From Symbiodinium sp. CCMP2592 (lineage: Eukaryota; Sar; Dinophyceae; Suessiales; Symbiodiniaceae): a stretch of DNA of 64,000 nt. The notes below the pieces were generated by a model. That model did no database searches. It saw nothing but the letters and a program-made list of their open reading frames with translations, and was not told the origin of the DNA. Every line of letters begins with the position of its first letter. The stretch's first letter is position 1. The DNA is taken from NCBI GenBank assembly GCA_905221615.1, contig CAJNDT010002857.1, positions 682,001-746,000 on the forward strand, read 5' to 3'. This document shows, piece after piece, positions 45,398-57,900 of this stretch. The position numbers were made by a program, and so were the translations under genes.

Positions 45398-45463
45398 GCG
45401 AGCATCAACCTGCGCATCGGGACGACTCACCTCCAACCCGACGTGGGTCTCGCCACTGCACTT
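45398..45463 (+). CDS. Gene 2 exon 1 (first exon found): start of ligand-binding domain
   Basis: Starts after GTAGAG (AG|G) and reads ASINLRIGTTHLQPDVGLAT, then AL. A GA donor (GACACG) at 45464 matches the GACATG that opens the next exon, so the true junction could slide by three bases. Phase 0 at both ends. It is not the true first exon, because no Met or signal peptide is present. The ligand-binding family normally has another 30-60 residues before this point. Confidence 0.6.
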
Positions 45464-48400
45464 GACACGTGGCTTAATGTATATATATAGATGGGCTTGA
45501 TCACTTAGCAAAAGCGTCCCGGCTAGTCCCTACCACACAGCCTTTTCTTATTGTCGAGGTCCCTATGCTGAAACGGTAGGGGGCGCAAGCAACTCGAAAT
45601 CCAGACGATGGACGAAATCTTGCTTCGAAAATCCCAGCTTTGACTCAATTCTGACACATCCTTCTTGTGCGTAGTGCCCAACAGTACCCTAGGATGCCCA
45701 GTAGTACCCTTATTCCCTTTTTGTAGTCCTAGGTTCCTTATAAAGTTACCCAATACCAAAAAGAGAGGCCTTTTTATTCTTAGGTTACTGGGTATCCTAG
45801 TACCACTGCAAAAGCGGAGCCTTGATAGCTAGATCCCAGAAGCCCCTCTTCATTGAGGCCAATATGCTTGAATTATAGAGGGATCCCCCTGACATCATTT
45901 AGGGCTTCTATACTTTGTGTTCGTGTTCCTGGAGCCCAGAGACCTCTAGGCTTCCAGCCCGAAACCCTAACCCTAAACCCTAAACCCTAAAACCCTAATC
46001 CCCAAAAGACACGAGGTCATAAAAAAAAAGAAAACCCTAAAACCCTAAACCTTAAACCCTAAAACCCTAAAACCCTAAACCCTAAAACCCTAAAAACTGC
46101 TCTTCGAGGACATGATGCTGGGTCGAGGCGGAGCGATGCCAGTGGTGGGTCTCTGGGGTCTTGTTAAGCAATTCAATTGAAGTTAAGATAATCGGGAGCT
46201 ATAGTAAATAACATGGTTCATTATTATGGTTTAAGTAAGTTAAGATAGTCGGGATATAAAGGAAATACTATGGTTCCTACTGTGGTAGCTTAAATTAAAT
46301 CCTTCAACCCGAACCCAGGTCTTGTGGGCGCCCGCGCGTCCTCTGTCAGCGGCCCCATTGCAACCTTGGCTGCGGTGCAGAAGGTGCCGCAAATCTCCAT
46401 GGCCTCTACCAGCCCAAGTCTTTCAAACAAGGCTGGGTTCTTGCTAAGGGGTTTAATCTCAGTTACCATTTAATAGGGAAACCGTCGTATTTCCTTTGGA
46501 TCCCTAGCATCGTAACTTAAAATTAAGTTGCGTAACAAGACCCCATTGCAGGAGGTGTATCCGTTCTTCTTGCGCACTGTGCCGCCGGACAGCCTCCAGG
46601 CGCTGGCACTCTGGCAGTGGATCCTGCAATTTGATGTCCCTCTGGCGACCTGCTTATATTCCTCAGAGAGCCACTCAGCATACGAGTACGTAACAAGTTC
46701 TTGGGCTGGGGTAACCCTGTACAACCCTTCAAGATTCCAGTTACTCTTCAGCTCCCCGGGAAAACCTGGACAACTGAGGTTATGGGCAAGGCCTCTTCAA
46801 TGAGATCTTAGATCTGGCCAGAGAGGAGCGTCAGCCTGATCGCCTGCAGGGTCGGGCCATACGGTTCATGGTGCAGGAGTTTAGCAATGAAGAGGCTGCT
46901 GGGCTCGTGTTAAAGTTACCATCAATACGGACAGACTGACATTTATCAGGTGTCGCTGTTAGTTGTAGTTGAACCTAGGTTCCTTTCAACAGAACTTAAG
47001 CTGATCTACAAACTTACAATTAGGTCCCAGAGTTCCTATGGTCGCCTCAGGATTTTTTTGTTTCTGTTCATGCCCAAGAGAATACGTTAAAACATATAGC
47101 ATTTTCTATTCTGGTTCTAAGGGTGATATAATGACCAGGGGACATTTTACATTTGCTCTTATTGGACTTAGGAGGATCTTACAAAAGAATATGTTTCAAA
47201 GGCTTTATAAGCAGCTCCCAGGTAACCAGAACCCAAGGCCCCATGGATCCCTTGAAGGAACCCTATAGGATCCCTTTAAGGAGCCCTTGAAGGGACCCCT
47301 ATAGGATCCCTTTAATGAGCCCTTGAAGGGACCCCTATAGGATCCCTTTAAGGAGCCCTTGAAGGAACCCTTACTAAGCCCCCCTGAACCCGAGGCCCGG
47401 GAATCTCTGATGGCAGTCCGGCAGATCGGCTCGAAGTTCCTGATTTTGGCCATGCAGAGCAGGATGATCGTTGCTTGGAGAGTAATTCCCTTTAAAGGCT
47501 TCTTAAAACGGTCCTGTTTGGATAGTAATTCCTTGAAAGGGTTCTTAAAAAGGATCCTGTTGTGGCTACTACAAGGCTTTAAAGGGCTCTTAAAAAGAAA
47601 TCCTGTTAGGGCTACTACAAGAGGTAGTATGGGGGTGTAAAATAGGGGCTTTGATATGATCTGCAAAGGGTTTAGAGCTTCGGGGAGACAAGTCGAAAGC
47701 TTTCTGAAGTGTATATACACATAGCCTGACATTCCGGCTGAGTGCATCAGAAAGACGCTTCCAAGACTCATGAAGTGCGTTCGTTGAACGTAACCTCAAT
47801 ATCGAGGTGTGCGTGGGCTTGAGTTTTAGGGTGTTCGTCAAAAGCAGGCTCTAACGACTCATCTAGTATAACCTTAAGTTCTAGCTGGGTTTCGGCATTT
47901 GGGCTAAGAAATCTTCTTGAAAATAGTTCAAAAGAGATTACATGTAACGGAGCCCAAACCCCGAACCCTAAGCCCGACCCCCTACACCCTTCAACCCCAA
48001 ACCCTGAACGATTAGATGGGGGTTTCCGAAAACTAGGGGTACCTTACTTGGGGGTCCCTTTAAGAAGGATCCTACTATTTAGGATGCTATACGAGGGCCC
48101 CCTTTCTTTGGGAACTCCCAGATAAAGCATGGCCTTATGTGCAAACTACTTTTTCGGACTGGATATTCTGGAAACCCTAAACCCTAAACCCTAAACCCTA
48201 AACCCTAAACCCTAAACCCTAAACCCTAAACCCTAAACCCTAAACCCTAAACCGATTTGCAAAACACAACCTTCAGGTTTCGTGCTTCGGGTGTTGTTCT
48301 CGAAACTGGCTTGGAAGATTTACAGAGCTAGAGCTAGAACCTTAACGGCAGGACGTGCAGGTTCAAGACTGGTTCAGACATACTCCGAATTATGGTAGCA

Positions 48401-51400
48401 AGTTATTACCTCCGTGGCACTAGGGACCTAAATCCATCATGGTAGTATATATGGAGCCTCTAGGAAATTCATGAGCACCCGAAAGTTCCCAAACTAATTC
48501 CCGTGCCTCACCAAGCGCTTAGGGAAGGTTCACTGCAACCCCTGGGGATGAAGCGATAAGCCCTGACTGCGAGACCCGAAACCTTAAATGGGGGCCGAAA
48601 TAATGACTAATACTATTTTGGAGGCTCCTTTTTATAAGTACAGTAGAATATGCCTCTAAACCCTATTCTAATTATTAAGGCCCCTCTGCTTTAGACCCTA
48701 CACCGTAGGGCCGAAACCCTAAACCAGAAGACAAGGTTGAAATTGGGCCTCTCCTTCAACAGGAAGGCATGTTGAGCCCGGCTTGGCAAATTATCTGCTC
48801 CGACACGTGTGCCTGTCCCCACATCTAGAGTTTCGCTGGGTTTAGGGATGCAGTATGGAAGCTTGAAAAATTAGGAAAGCCATGTTTCGGGATTGCTTAC
48901 GACACCGGAAAACTTTCATGTATCCCAAAGTGCTTTTGTCAAGGCTTTTATCTGAATAGTCTGTTACTTTTGGTCTGATGGTTTAGTGTTGAGGAGGATT
49001 CAGGCGTCAGGATTAGGATTACGATTACTATAGGGGCCTAAATAATTACCTATACTATTTTGGTGGGTTCCTGATTAGATTTAAAGTATAATGGACCCCG
49101 AAACCCTACTAATTATTAAGGCCCCTACAGTAGATGTTTTGCCATGTGCTTGAGGAGTCCTAAGCTGTCTGGTTCCTAGCAGGTAATGGGGGAAAACGAT
49201 CCCTATGGGAGTCTCTATGTAATCCCACTAATAGTCCCCATAACCCATTCCCGAATTCCTTATTAAGAGCCAGACAGAAAATCCCATGGGCTTTGATTTC
49301 AGAGTTGAGGCAGCTTGGGTGTAGTATGTAATGTAGGAACCTGATTAAGAAACCCTGACCCTATGACCTCAAAATAGTAGGAGTCATATAAGGCACCCTA
49401 ATAAAGGCCCAAGGTTTCTCAATCAGGTTCCTACATTACGGCCGGATACAGGCACCGGACTATCAACCCGATGTCACTCCGGACACTTCCGTAATCTAGT
49501 TGTAAGAACATGTTCCCCAACACCCGGTTCTCTATTGTAGGGTGTCCGGGAGGGCCGCATCGATGCCGATGGAAGAACTCACAAAAACCCTGAAGCGAAC
49601 CCCTTTCGGGTATTATGCAAGATTCCAGGACACCCCCCGCCTTGTTTAGGGGTTTTAGGGTTTAGGGGTTTAGGGTTTAGGGCTTGTCATCCTGGAATTT
49701 CGTGGTTGGGGTTATAAGGTTTAGGACATGGTGAGATTCAGGCACCTCCTCTAGCGTCATGACCATGCTGCCCCCGGGCGCTATGACCTTTGCGACGGCT
49801 GGAAGGGGCTCCAACTTCGAGCACTTCAGGCTCTGAGTAATATAGGTGCCTTAATAATTACCAATACTATTTTGGTGGGTTTCCGCATTATAATTACAGT
49901 ATAATGGGCCGCAAAACCCTATTCTAATTATTAAGGCCCCTATATCATATACCCCTACTTTAGATCCCTTATAGGACCTTTAAAGGACCCAAAAAGGGAA
50001 CCCTATTCTAGTTATTAAGGCCCCTAAAGTAAATCCTAAACTCTGAGCCCTGACCGGCTCTTCGGGCTTAAAGGGAACTCCAGAAAGTTGGAATATGGTT
50101 TCAGTGTAGGATACCCTATAATTTACCATAAAGGGTTTAGGATAGTCATATTCCAACTTTCTGGCTTTTACTTTAGGGTAGGCGGCCTTTACTGGGCGTT
50201 CTTCTGGTTGGCTCTTACAGTTGATGATAAACATTCTGCATTACCCCTAATAAGGAATATGCCATAATTCCCATAGTTTAGGGTCCTTGAGGTAATGCAG
50301 GCTTTATATCATCAACCGTAGGACTTTAACTTTTTGGGTTTCTATATGAACTACCAAAAGGAGGCTAGAAGTTTAGCCTCGGGTACCTTGAGATCCCAAT
50401 ACTCCTTAATTCGGGAATACTTTAAATCATAATATTGAGTCCCCTATAGTTTAAGGTATATTCCTTAATTAAGGGGCATTAGGATCTCTGGGTAGGTGGC
50501 CCTTAGATCCTTTAGGCCGTGACTAGATGCTACTACGACCAGTCAGTCGATCTGTACTTCGGCCGGAATTCAGTGGCCAGGCCTACCAAGCCTTCATGCC
50601 AAACCTCCTCCAGTCTGCCGACATGCTATAGGGGCCTTAGTTGTTACCTATACTATTTTGCGGGCTCCTGATTATAAGCATAGTATAATGGGCCCCAGAA
50701 CCCTATTCTAATAGGCCCCTATATTAGTTCTACACATTTCCCAACACCTGTCCGGCATGGTTTAGGTCTTTGCCGCCTTTGGGGATGTCTTCCGTGAAGT
50801 ACATGCTTGCAGGGTGTGCTTTCCATACGAATGGAGGAATGGGGTACAATTATGACCGCTGTTACTACCATTCTTCCATTCCCTAGTAACCAAAGGTAAG
50901 ACAAATTGGGTTTCAAGACTCTTTTGGGAGGAAGGGTTCCATCAGCCCGTGTGGTTGGTGGGTCGGTCGGTGGCTTGGTTGGTAGAAGGCGTGCTGTTTT
51001 TCACTGCCTGACTCCTAGCAGGGAATACGGCTGCTCACTAAACCTGCTGATGTGACACAACACGACGCATGTCTCAGCTCAATCCGTTCCCCCTGCAACC
51101 CTGCAACCTAGGGCTCAGGGTTCAGGGCCGGAAGTCCTGGAATGCGTGCAGGACCCTTTGGTCCAGACTGACGCCAGACGACATCGTTGGAAACTCTGCC
51201 GAAGTTCGGAATGCTATGGCCTTTAGGGATTAGAGCCACGACCAGTATGAGTACTTTAGGCGTGGATAACCCACACCCCCGGGAGGATCCAAAAAGTATC
51301 CCTTAATGGGGGTTCCTATAAAGTACCCTTAGTAGTATGGGGCCCCAAATTAGGGGATCTACTTTCCAGATCCTTCCGGGGGTCTGGGAATCTGTTATCA

Positions 51401-54400
51401 TTTTCGTTGTGGTCCCTAGCTGGTTGTCCAAGGTGATGCGGCCCGAGAGAAGTTTGGTCTCGATGCCATGCGCGAACCGCTCGAGGATGCTGCTGTTGCG
51501 AGCCTCGGCAGAAAAAGGTTTGGTCTGTTAAGAGTTTTTCCAGTGGTTCTGCGAAGGCTTTACCTGGGCTTTTGCCGCTTACTGTTTAGGGTACAGGAGC
51601 TTGGGTTCAGTGTTTAAAAGTTTGGCTTTAGGGCTTGCAGGGCTTTGGGATTTGGATTCTGGAGGTGCGTTTGGTGCGTACGGTGTAATCGGGTGCTCTT
51701 TTGATGGGCGAGTTATGATTATGCTGGGGGCCCACTAAGTAGACCTCAAACCCTAGAGTTGAAGCTGACTGCATCATTTAGGGTCGGAAGACTTGAAATT
51801 AGCATCCCGTTCGAATCCCCCGATTTTCTTGCATGTCTTGTATTCGAATATATCCAACAACCCCATTTTGATCATTAAGGGGCCCTGCGATTTATCGCCT
51901 TGGGGTCTATTGAGTTGCTGTTTCTTATCCGGCGTTTGCTATAATCTGTTAGCTTGTGCAGGGCAGACCGTGGTGGTCGAGGATGTTTTCTGGAGTTCTT
52001 ACTGGGGAGGAGCAATATGTAACCGTAGCATGGTTACGAGGTCTGTCTTCTGGAGCTCTTTCTGGGGTTGGTGGAGTATACATAAGACATAAGCTTAGTA
52101 TAGTTACGAGGTCAACCTCCCAGCAGCTATGTAGTGTCGCTTCTTCCTTGTGGAGTATCACTGCAGTCATACCGCAGCATTCTGTGGGTTGAAAAGGGCC
52201 TCCGAACTCTCGACAATCTAAGGGACATGTTAGCCGCCGGTGCCTCCTCTGCAACCATCTACGCGCCATTGGCCTTCGATGCCTTCTATGCCTTTGCAGC
52301 CACCCGGCCTACACATGCTGCCGAGCCTACCCCTTAGCCCTCAGCGGAACCACGAAATGAGAACCGTTAAGCAACGCACCGTCTCAACCCTCAGACTGTA
52401 GGCATAGGGTCTTGTAGAGTGCAGTGTTTTGCCTTCAAACTGCTGGCTTGTCCGCTGCAGCCGCTTCCTGCTTGCATTTACCAGTTCCGCACCAAGCCAG
52501 ACCTCTTGTTTCAGGCTCCTCTTCGCAAAGCTTTTACATCCTGAAACCCCCAGCTACTAAGCCCAAAAACCCTCCGGCCCTCCTCACTCCGAAAAGCTCC
52601 AGAACTCTAAACCCTTAAGTCCTGCCACCCGAAACCATTACATCCTATACACCCCAAGCTTGAAAGCCCTGAACCCTAGACCTCAATTCAAGCTTCACAA
52701 GCTAGCCCCATTAAGGAACCCTTATAAAGTCTTATAAAAAGTTCCTAAGTTGCATTATAGTATAATGGGACCCAAGAACCTAATCCAATTATTAAAGCCC
52801 TCCTTTAGGTGGCCATCAACCGGCTCCTCGTCTCGGGCTTATCAGCGGCGGATATTTGGGGCGACGTGCTTCTGGCAGAGCTTCGCCAGACGAGCTTCAC
52901 AGGTGCAAATACGTATGTACCCAGATCTTCCTATATCTTGCCTTTGGGTAGTTGGGAATGGAAGAATGGTAGTACTAGTATTTATAATTGTACCCCATTC
53001 CTCCATTCCCTACAAACCAAAGGTAAGATACAACCTAATGAAGGAATACTCCCTAGATCATGTTGGGCATCCTACTATATATTCTTTAATGCAGAGATGT
53101 TCGAAGATCTGGGTAGGGGTTTCAAGATTTTATGCATTGGGCTTCAGTGGTTTTGGGCTCGAAGGTGTGCCAGGGCGTCAGGGTTCCTTTAAGGGTTCCT
53201 TTAAAGGGGGTCCTTTAAAGGGTATTAGGGTTTGGGGGTTTTAGGGCTTAGGGTTTTTGGGTTTTAAAGATAGCCTGCCGTGAGGGTTGGAGAATGCGTT
53301 TCTGTGCGGACGGGGCTTTAGGGCTGTATCTTAGAGTTTTGAGTTTAGGGATTAGGGTGTAGAACTACGGGTGCACAGTCACATGCTACGGTCATATATG
53401 CAGTTTAGCATTCCATCTAGTAACCTGCTTATAACCAACCAGGACCAGGACTGTTCAAGCTAGGAGAGAGGAGCAGCTGTGGCGGTTTTGTCCATGGATG
53501 CTTTTCCATTTTGCTGCTGTGGGTGTAATTGCAATATTGTTATGGTTGTGCTTATTCGTGTACTTTCACCAACGCATTTTGTAGTAACGGATGACGATCG
53601 GCTTCAACATGACCATCATCATCATCGCAGGGCGGTAGTAGTGGCAGTATACCTCAAAGTCTGATTGTAAATCGACTTCTTTCAGCCGAGGGTTATTTGA
53701 GGTTCCGTGGTCTCGGGACACCCTGCACCGAAATCCGCACACCGTAAACCCTGAATCTGTAAACCCTATCCCCTAAACCTTAACTCCTAAACCTTAATCC
53801 CTAAACCCTAATCCTTAGTCCTTCAACCCCAACACCGAACCCGTCTGCCTCAGGCGCTTCCGGCGAGGTGAGCTTCAACGAGAATGGCGACCGCCTTGCT
53901 GCCTACGAGCTCTTGCTCTTCGCCCCAACTTCTTTAAGGGTCCCTTTAAAGGGATCTATAGGGATTCTATAAGGGTATAGGGTTTAGTGTTTCGGGTTCA
54001 TGGATAGTTATAAGTGGAGCTATAAGTCTCCTAATATGGCTTATGGTTATAGTTACCCTACTTATAACTCCACGTATAACTACCCATGAACCTCCAAGTA
54101 CCGTGGGGACCTAAATCCTTACCAGTACCGTGTTTTTGGTTTCCTATGCAGAGCTGTAAATGAAGGGCGTTCCTGCAACGAATCTTCTAAGCCCTAAGCC
54201 CTAATCCTCAATCCCTTAACCTTGAACCCTACAGACACTTCCCAGCAAGGTTTACAGGGCCAAGGTCTTTTCCACTCGGCTAAAGTGGTCTTGCCTACAA
54301 TCCGCCCGCGAGGCAGGAAGAAGACAATTCACCTGCCCCGGGCAAAAACGAATTAGTGTCTGACACTAATTCGGTTTTGCCTTTGCCAACCCCTGCCCTC

Positions 54401-54929
54401 CAACCACCCTGCCCCCAACCTTACCCCAAAAACGAACTAGTGAAAATGGAGAACGTATCCCTAGGTTTCTTATTGCGGGTATTTTCATAGCACGCCAAGC
54501 CACAACGAAACCACTTCCACCCAACATAAGATAAGAAGCTGACCCCGAAAGCTAGGGTACCCTAAGGTTCTCAATCTTTAAGCAACCTGAATTTTGTGCA
54601 TCTTGCTGAAGGTAGGGGCTCAGGTTCTTAAACAGTGGGCTCTTCTACAGGACGTTCACTGTAGTTAATCCCAAGTCCCAAGACCTTAAACCCTTAGGCC
54701 GTAAATAATCCTTAAACCTGAAGCCCAACCACACCCTTGCAACGACTCCTACTACTACTACCACCACCACCACTACTATTACTACAGTGGATGGACAATA
54801 TCCTGCATGACCCAATATAGGGATTATACCATAATTCCCATAGTTTAGGGTCCTTAAGGTCATGCAGGATTTTGTCCATCAACAGTACCACCCTTCCTCC
54901 TCCTACTACGACTACTACTCCTACTACAG

Positions 54930-54976
<47 letters not shown>

Positions 54977-57900
54977 GCTACTACTGCTACCACCATTGCT
55001 CCTGCCAACTTTGCAAGGAATCTTCAGTCCTGGGAAGCCTCGGTTCGCTCTGTCGCCGTGGCCGTTTTCTCCGCTTCCAGCGGCAACTTCTCCTTCAAGG
55101 ACCCCTTTAGGGTTAGGGCTTAGGGTTTAGGGTTTAGGGCTTAGGGTTTAGGGTTTAGGGTTTAGGTGGGTTTGGGTGGGTTAGGGTTTAACTATGGGGG
55201 TTTAGGGTAGAGGACCCCTTTTAAGGTTTAGGCCATAGGGCTTAGTGGGGTTTAGGGCTTAGGGTTTAGGGGGGTTTGAGGGTTAGGGTTTAGGTGGGTT
55301 GAGGGTCAAGGGAAGGGCTGAAGTCTGGCTTAGACAGTTGAGGGTTTCGGGGTTCAGGGCTCAACAGAAATTCACAGAGAACCGATCCCGTTTTATTCTG
55401 AGCCTCCTTTCCAAATCATCCAGTTTACACCTTGCTCAACCCTGACACGAACCCTTCCAAAACCGGTAGTTGTAAATTTCTGATACCGTTCCTATAGTCA
55501 GAGATCTGGATAGTTGGCAACAACGTCCCCTCATAGTCCCCTATATAATCATCATGCAAGACAGCCCGAAAACGCAGTTCTGGTCATCTCACCGACACCC
55601 GAAGCCCCAGATCCTCGAAGCCGTAAAGGCTAAAAAGAAAGAAGCAGATCGCGAGCCCCTTATAGATCCCCTTAAAGGAGCCCCTACAGAATCCCATAAA
55701 TCCTTTTACGATCCCTTTACATGACTCCTTAGAGCCTTTGGGGCTATAGATCCCCATAAAGGAGGCCCTGTAGACCCCATAAATCCTTTTACGATCCCTT
55801 TATATGACTCCTTAGAGCCTTAGGGCTATAGATCCCCTTAAATGAGTCCCTTTAGGACCCCTCTAGATCCCTTTAAGATTCCTTTACAGAGACCCCATGG
55901 CATAGGGATCAGGAGCCCCTACTCTGGATGGACGGCTCTGTGGGGATGGTCACCCCAGAGCATCTTCGCTCCTGCGACCGGGGATTCTTCAAGGGCGAGT
56001 CGCGACGCCGGGCGAAGACCCTAAACCCCAAAGCCCTAAAGGGAACTCCAGAAAGTTAGAATATGGTTTCATGGTAGGATACCCTATAATTTACCATAGA
56101 AGGGTTAGGATAATCATATTCCAACTTTCTGGCTTTTACCTTAAACCCTAAACCCCTAAACCCCTACACCCTAAACCCCCGAGAAGTCCTTGTTTTCGTG
56201 TTGGATCTTCTCAGGTTTGTTTATCGGACTGTAGGCCAATATACTATAGCACACTAGACTATACTAGAAGATACTAGAATGTACTGTAATACACTAGAAT
56301 ATGCTACAACATACTACTGTAAAGTACCTAATACTTTCGTCCTCCTTACTAGACTACCTGGGTGGTTCTCAAAATTATGGTCCCTTTTGGGGTACCTGAA
56401 TTTTAGGTGCCGCATTATAATAAGGACCCACAAAGGGACACTAATCTTGACAACCACTCACCTGAGTACTGGACCCTGGGACCTTGGCTTTTTTGAGGAG
56501 TCCCCTTTCAGGGTTTAGGGTTTAGGGTTTTGGGTTTAGGGTTTTGGGTTCTTCCTTGAGGAGTCCAGGATCTCCCAGCGTGCCTTTTAGGTTTTAGGGT
56601 TCTTTAAGTGATCCATTTTTTTGGTTTCTTAGGGCCTCTTTAAATGATTCTTTTGTTGGTCTTTAGGGCTTCTTTAAGTGATCTATGTTTTGGTTTTTAG
56701 GGCCTCTTCAAGTGATTTATTTTCTGGTTTCAGGGCTTCCTTGAGTGATCTAGTTTTTGGTTTTTAGGGTTGGGCTTCTTGATGAGGCTCCAGCGTGGGC
56801 TTTCAGGTTGAAAGGTCATGGAAGTCGTTCTTTTTCAGTCTGTACACTTGCCTGCGGGTCGCTCCGCCTCTCTCTTTAGTTTCTGTTTTGCCAGTTCCCG
56901 AATTTGCAGAGCTGCATCCTCAGTGTGCCTTCTCCTCGACCCTTTCTCCAGGTTGAACAGTCGTGTTGTGCTGATGTTCGGTGCTTGGGTGCGTGAGGGT
57001 GGGAATGCAAGAGCTCGACACTTTGAGCGGCGGAGCGTCACATGGGTGGGTCGGGGCTCAAGAGAAAGACATGCAATTTCTTCGCTCCATGTACCAAGGA
57101 CGATGTGTGCGGTGTCCAATTGGCCACAGGTGTGAAGGAGGGCCCAGCGCGAGCTTTGTGGCTTGCGACAAAGGAACTTTTGCCAATGAGAGCGCGATGT
57201 CAAGCTGCCACCTCTGTCCGGAAGGCCACTTCGCTTCGGAAGTGGGTTCCGTAGCCTGCAGTCCTTGTGTCCCTGGCATGGTGGCACCCGAGAAGGGCAT
57301 GGAGTCCTGCAAGAGGTGTGAGCCAGGGAGCTACCGATCTTCCCCACGTGGCACATACTGCGAGCCCTGTGGAAACAACCAGATCACATCCGAAAGTGGC
57401 GCCTCTGTTTCTGCAAGAAGCCTGGTCCCCTTAATTTTGGAACATGAAACTTCATTGTCTAAGATTATGTTTTACTTGATTCTTTATCGAAGTTTATGAT
57501 ATTTCTTCGTTTAGTATGAACTGATTCTTGTTACATTGCTCTATATGAACAGAAAAATAGGTGCCACCTCCCAGTCCGAGTGCATCTGTGCATCGGGCAC
57601 CTTCATGTGCGCAAGTCGCGGCTGCCTCCCGCCCCTCGGCTTCTCCTTTTAAGGGTTTGGGGTTGAGGGGTTTAGGCTTTGGAGGTTTAGGGGTTTTAGG
57701 CTTTAGAGGTTTAGGGGTTGAGGGCTTTGAGGGTTTCCTGCAAGGGGTTGCTGCAGAGGCCTGAATGAGTCGACGGGGCTGTTTGGGCGATCTTGTGACC
57801 GAAGAACAAGCTCAAGCCAACGTGATACATATGTGTACACACACATATATATATATATACATAGGTATGTGCATGTATAATAGTTGTGTATTATTATCAC

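Noticed and set aside
47205..47771. 188-codon minus-strand ORF with GSFKGSLKGSYR repeats
   Set aside because: The repeats come from a 36-bp tandem array whose period is divisible by three; the plus strand carries a gene 2 exon here.
49742..49829. Minus-strand exon reading LEPLPAVAKVIAPGGSMVM
   Set aside because: The plus-strand reading fits the phase and position needed between gene 2 exons 7 and 10, so the plus strand was preferred; the alternative is not excluded.
56835..57356. 173-codon minus-strand ORF opposite the cysteine-rich exon
   Set aside because: It is the shadow of the well-supported plus-strand exon at 57099-57398 and shows no family signature.
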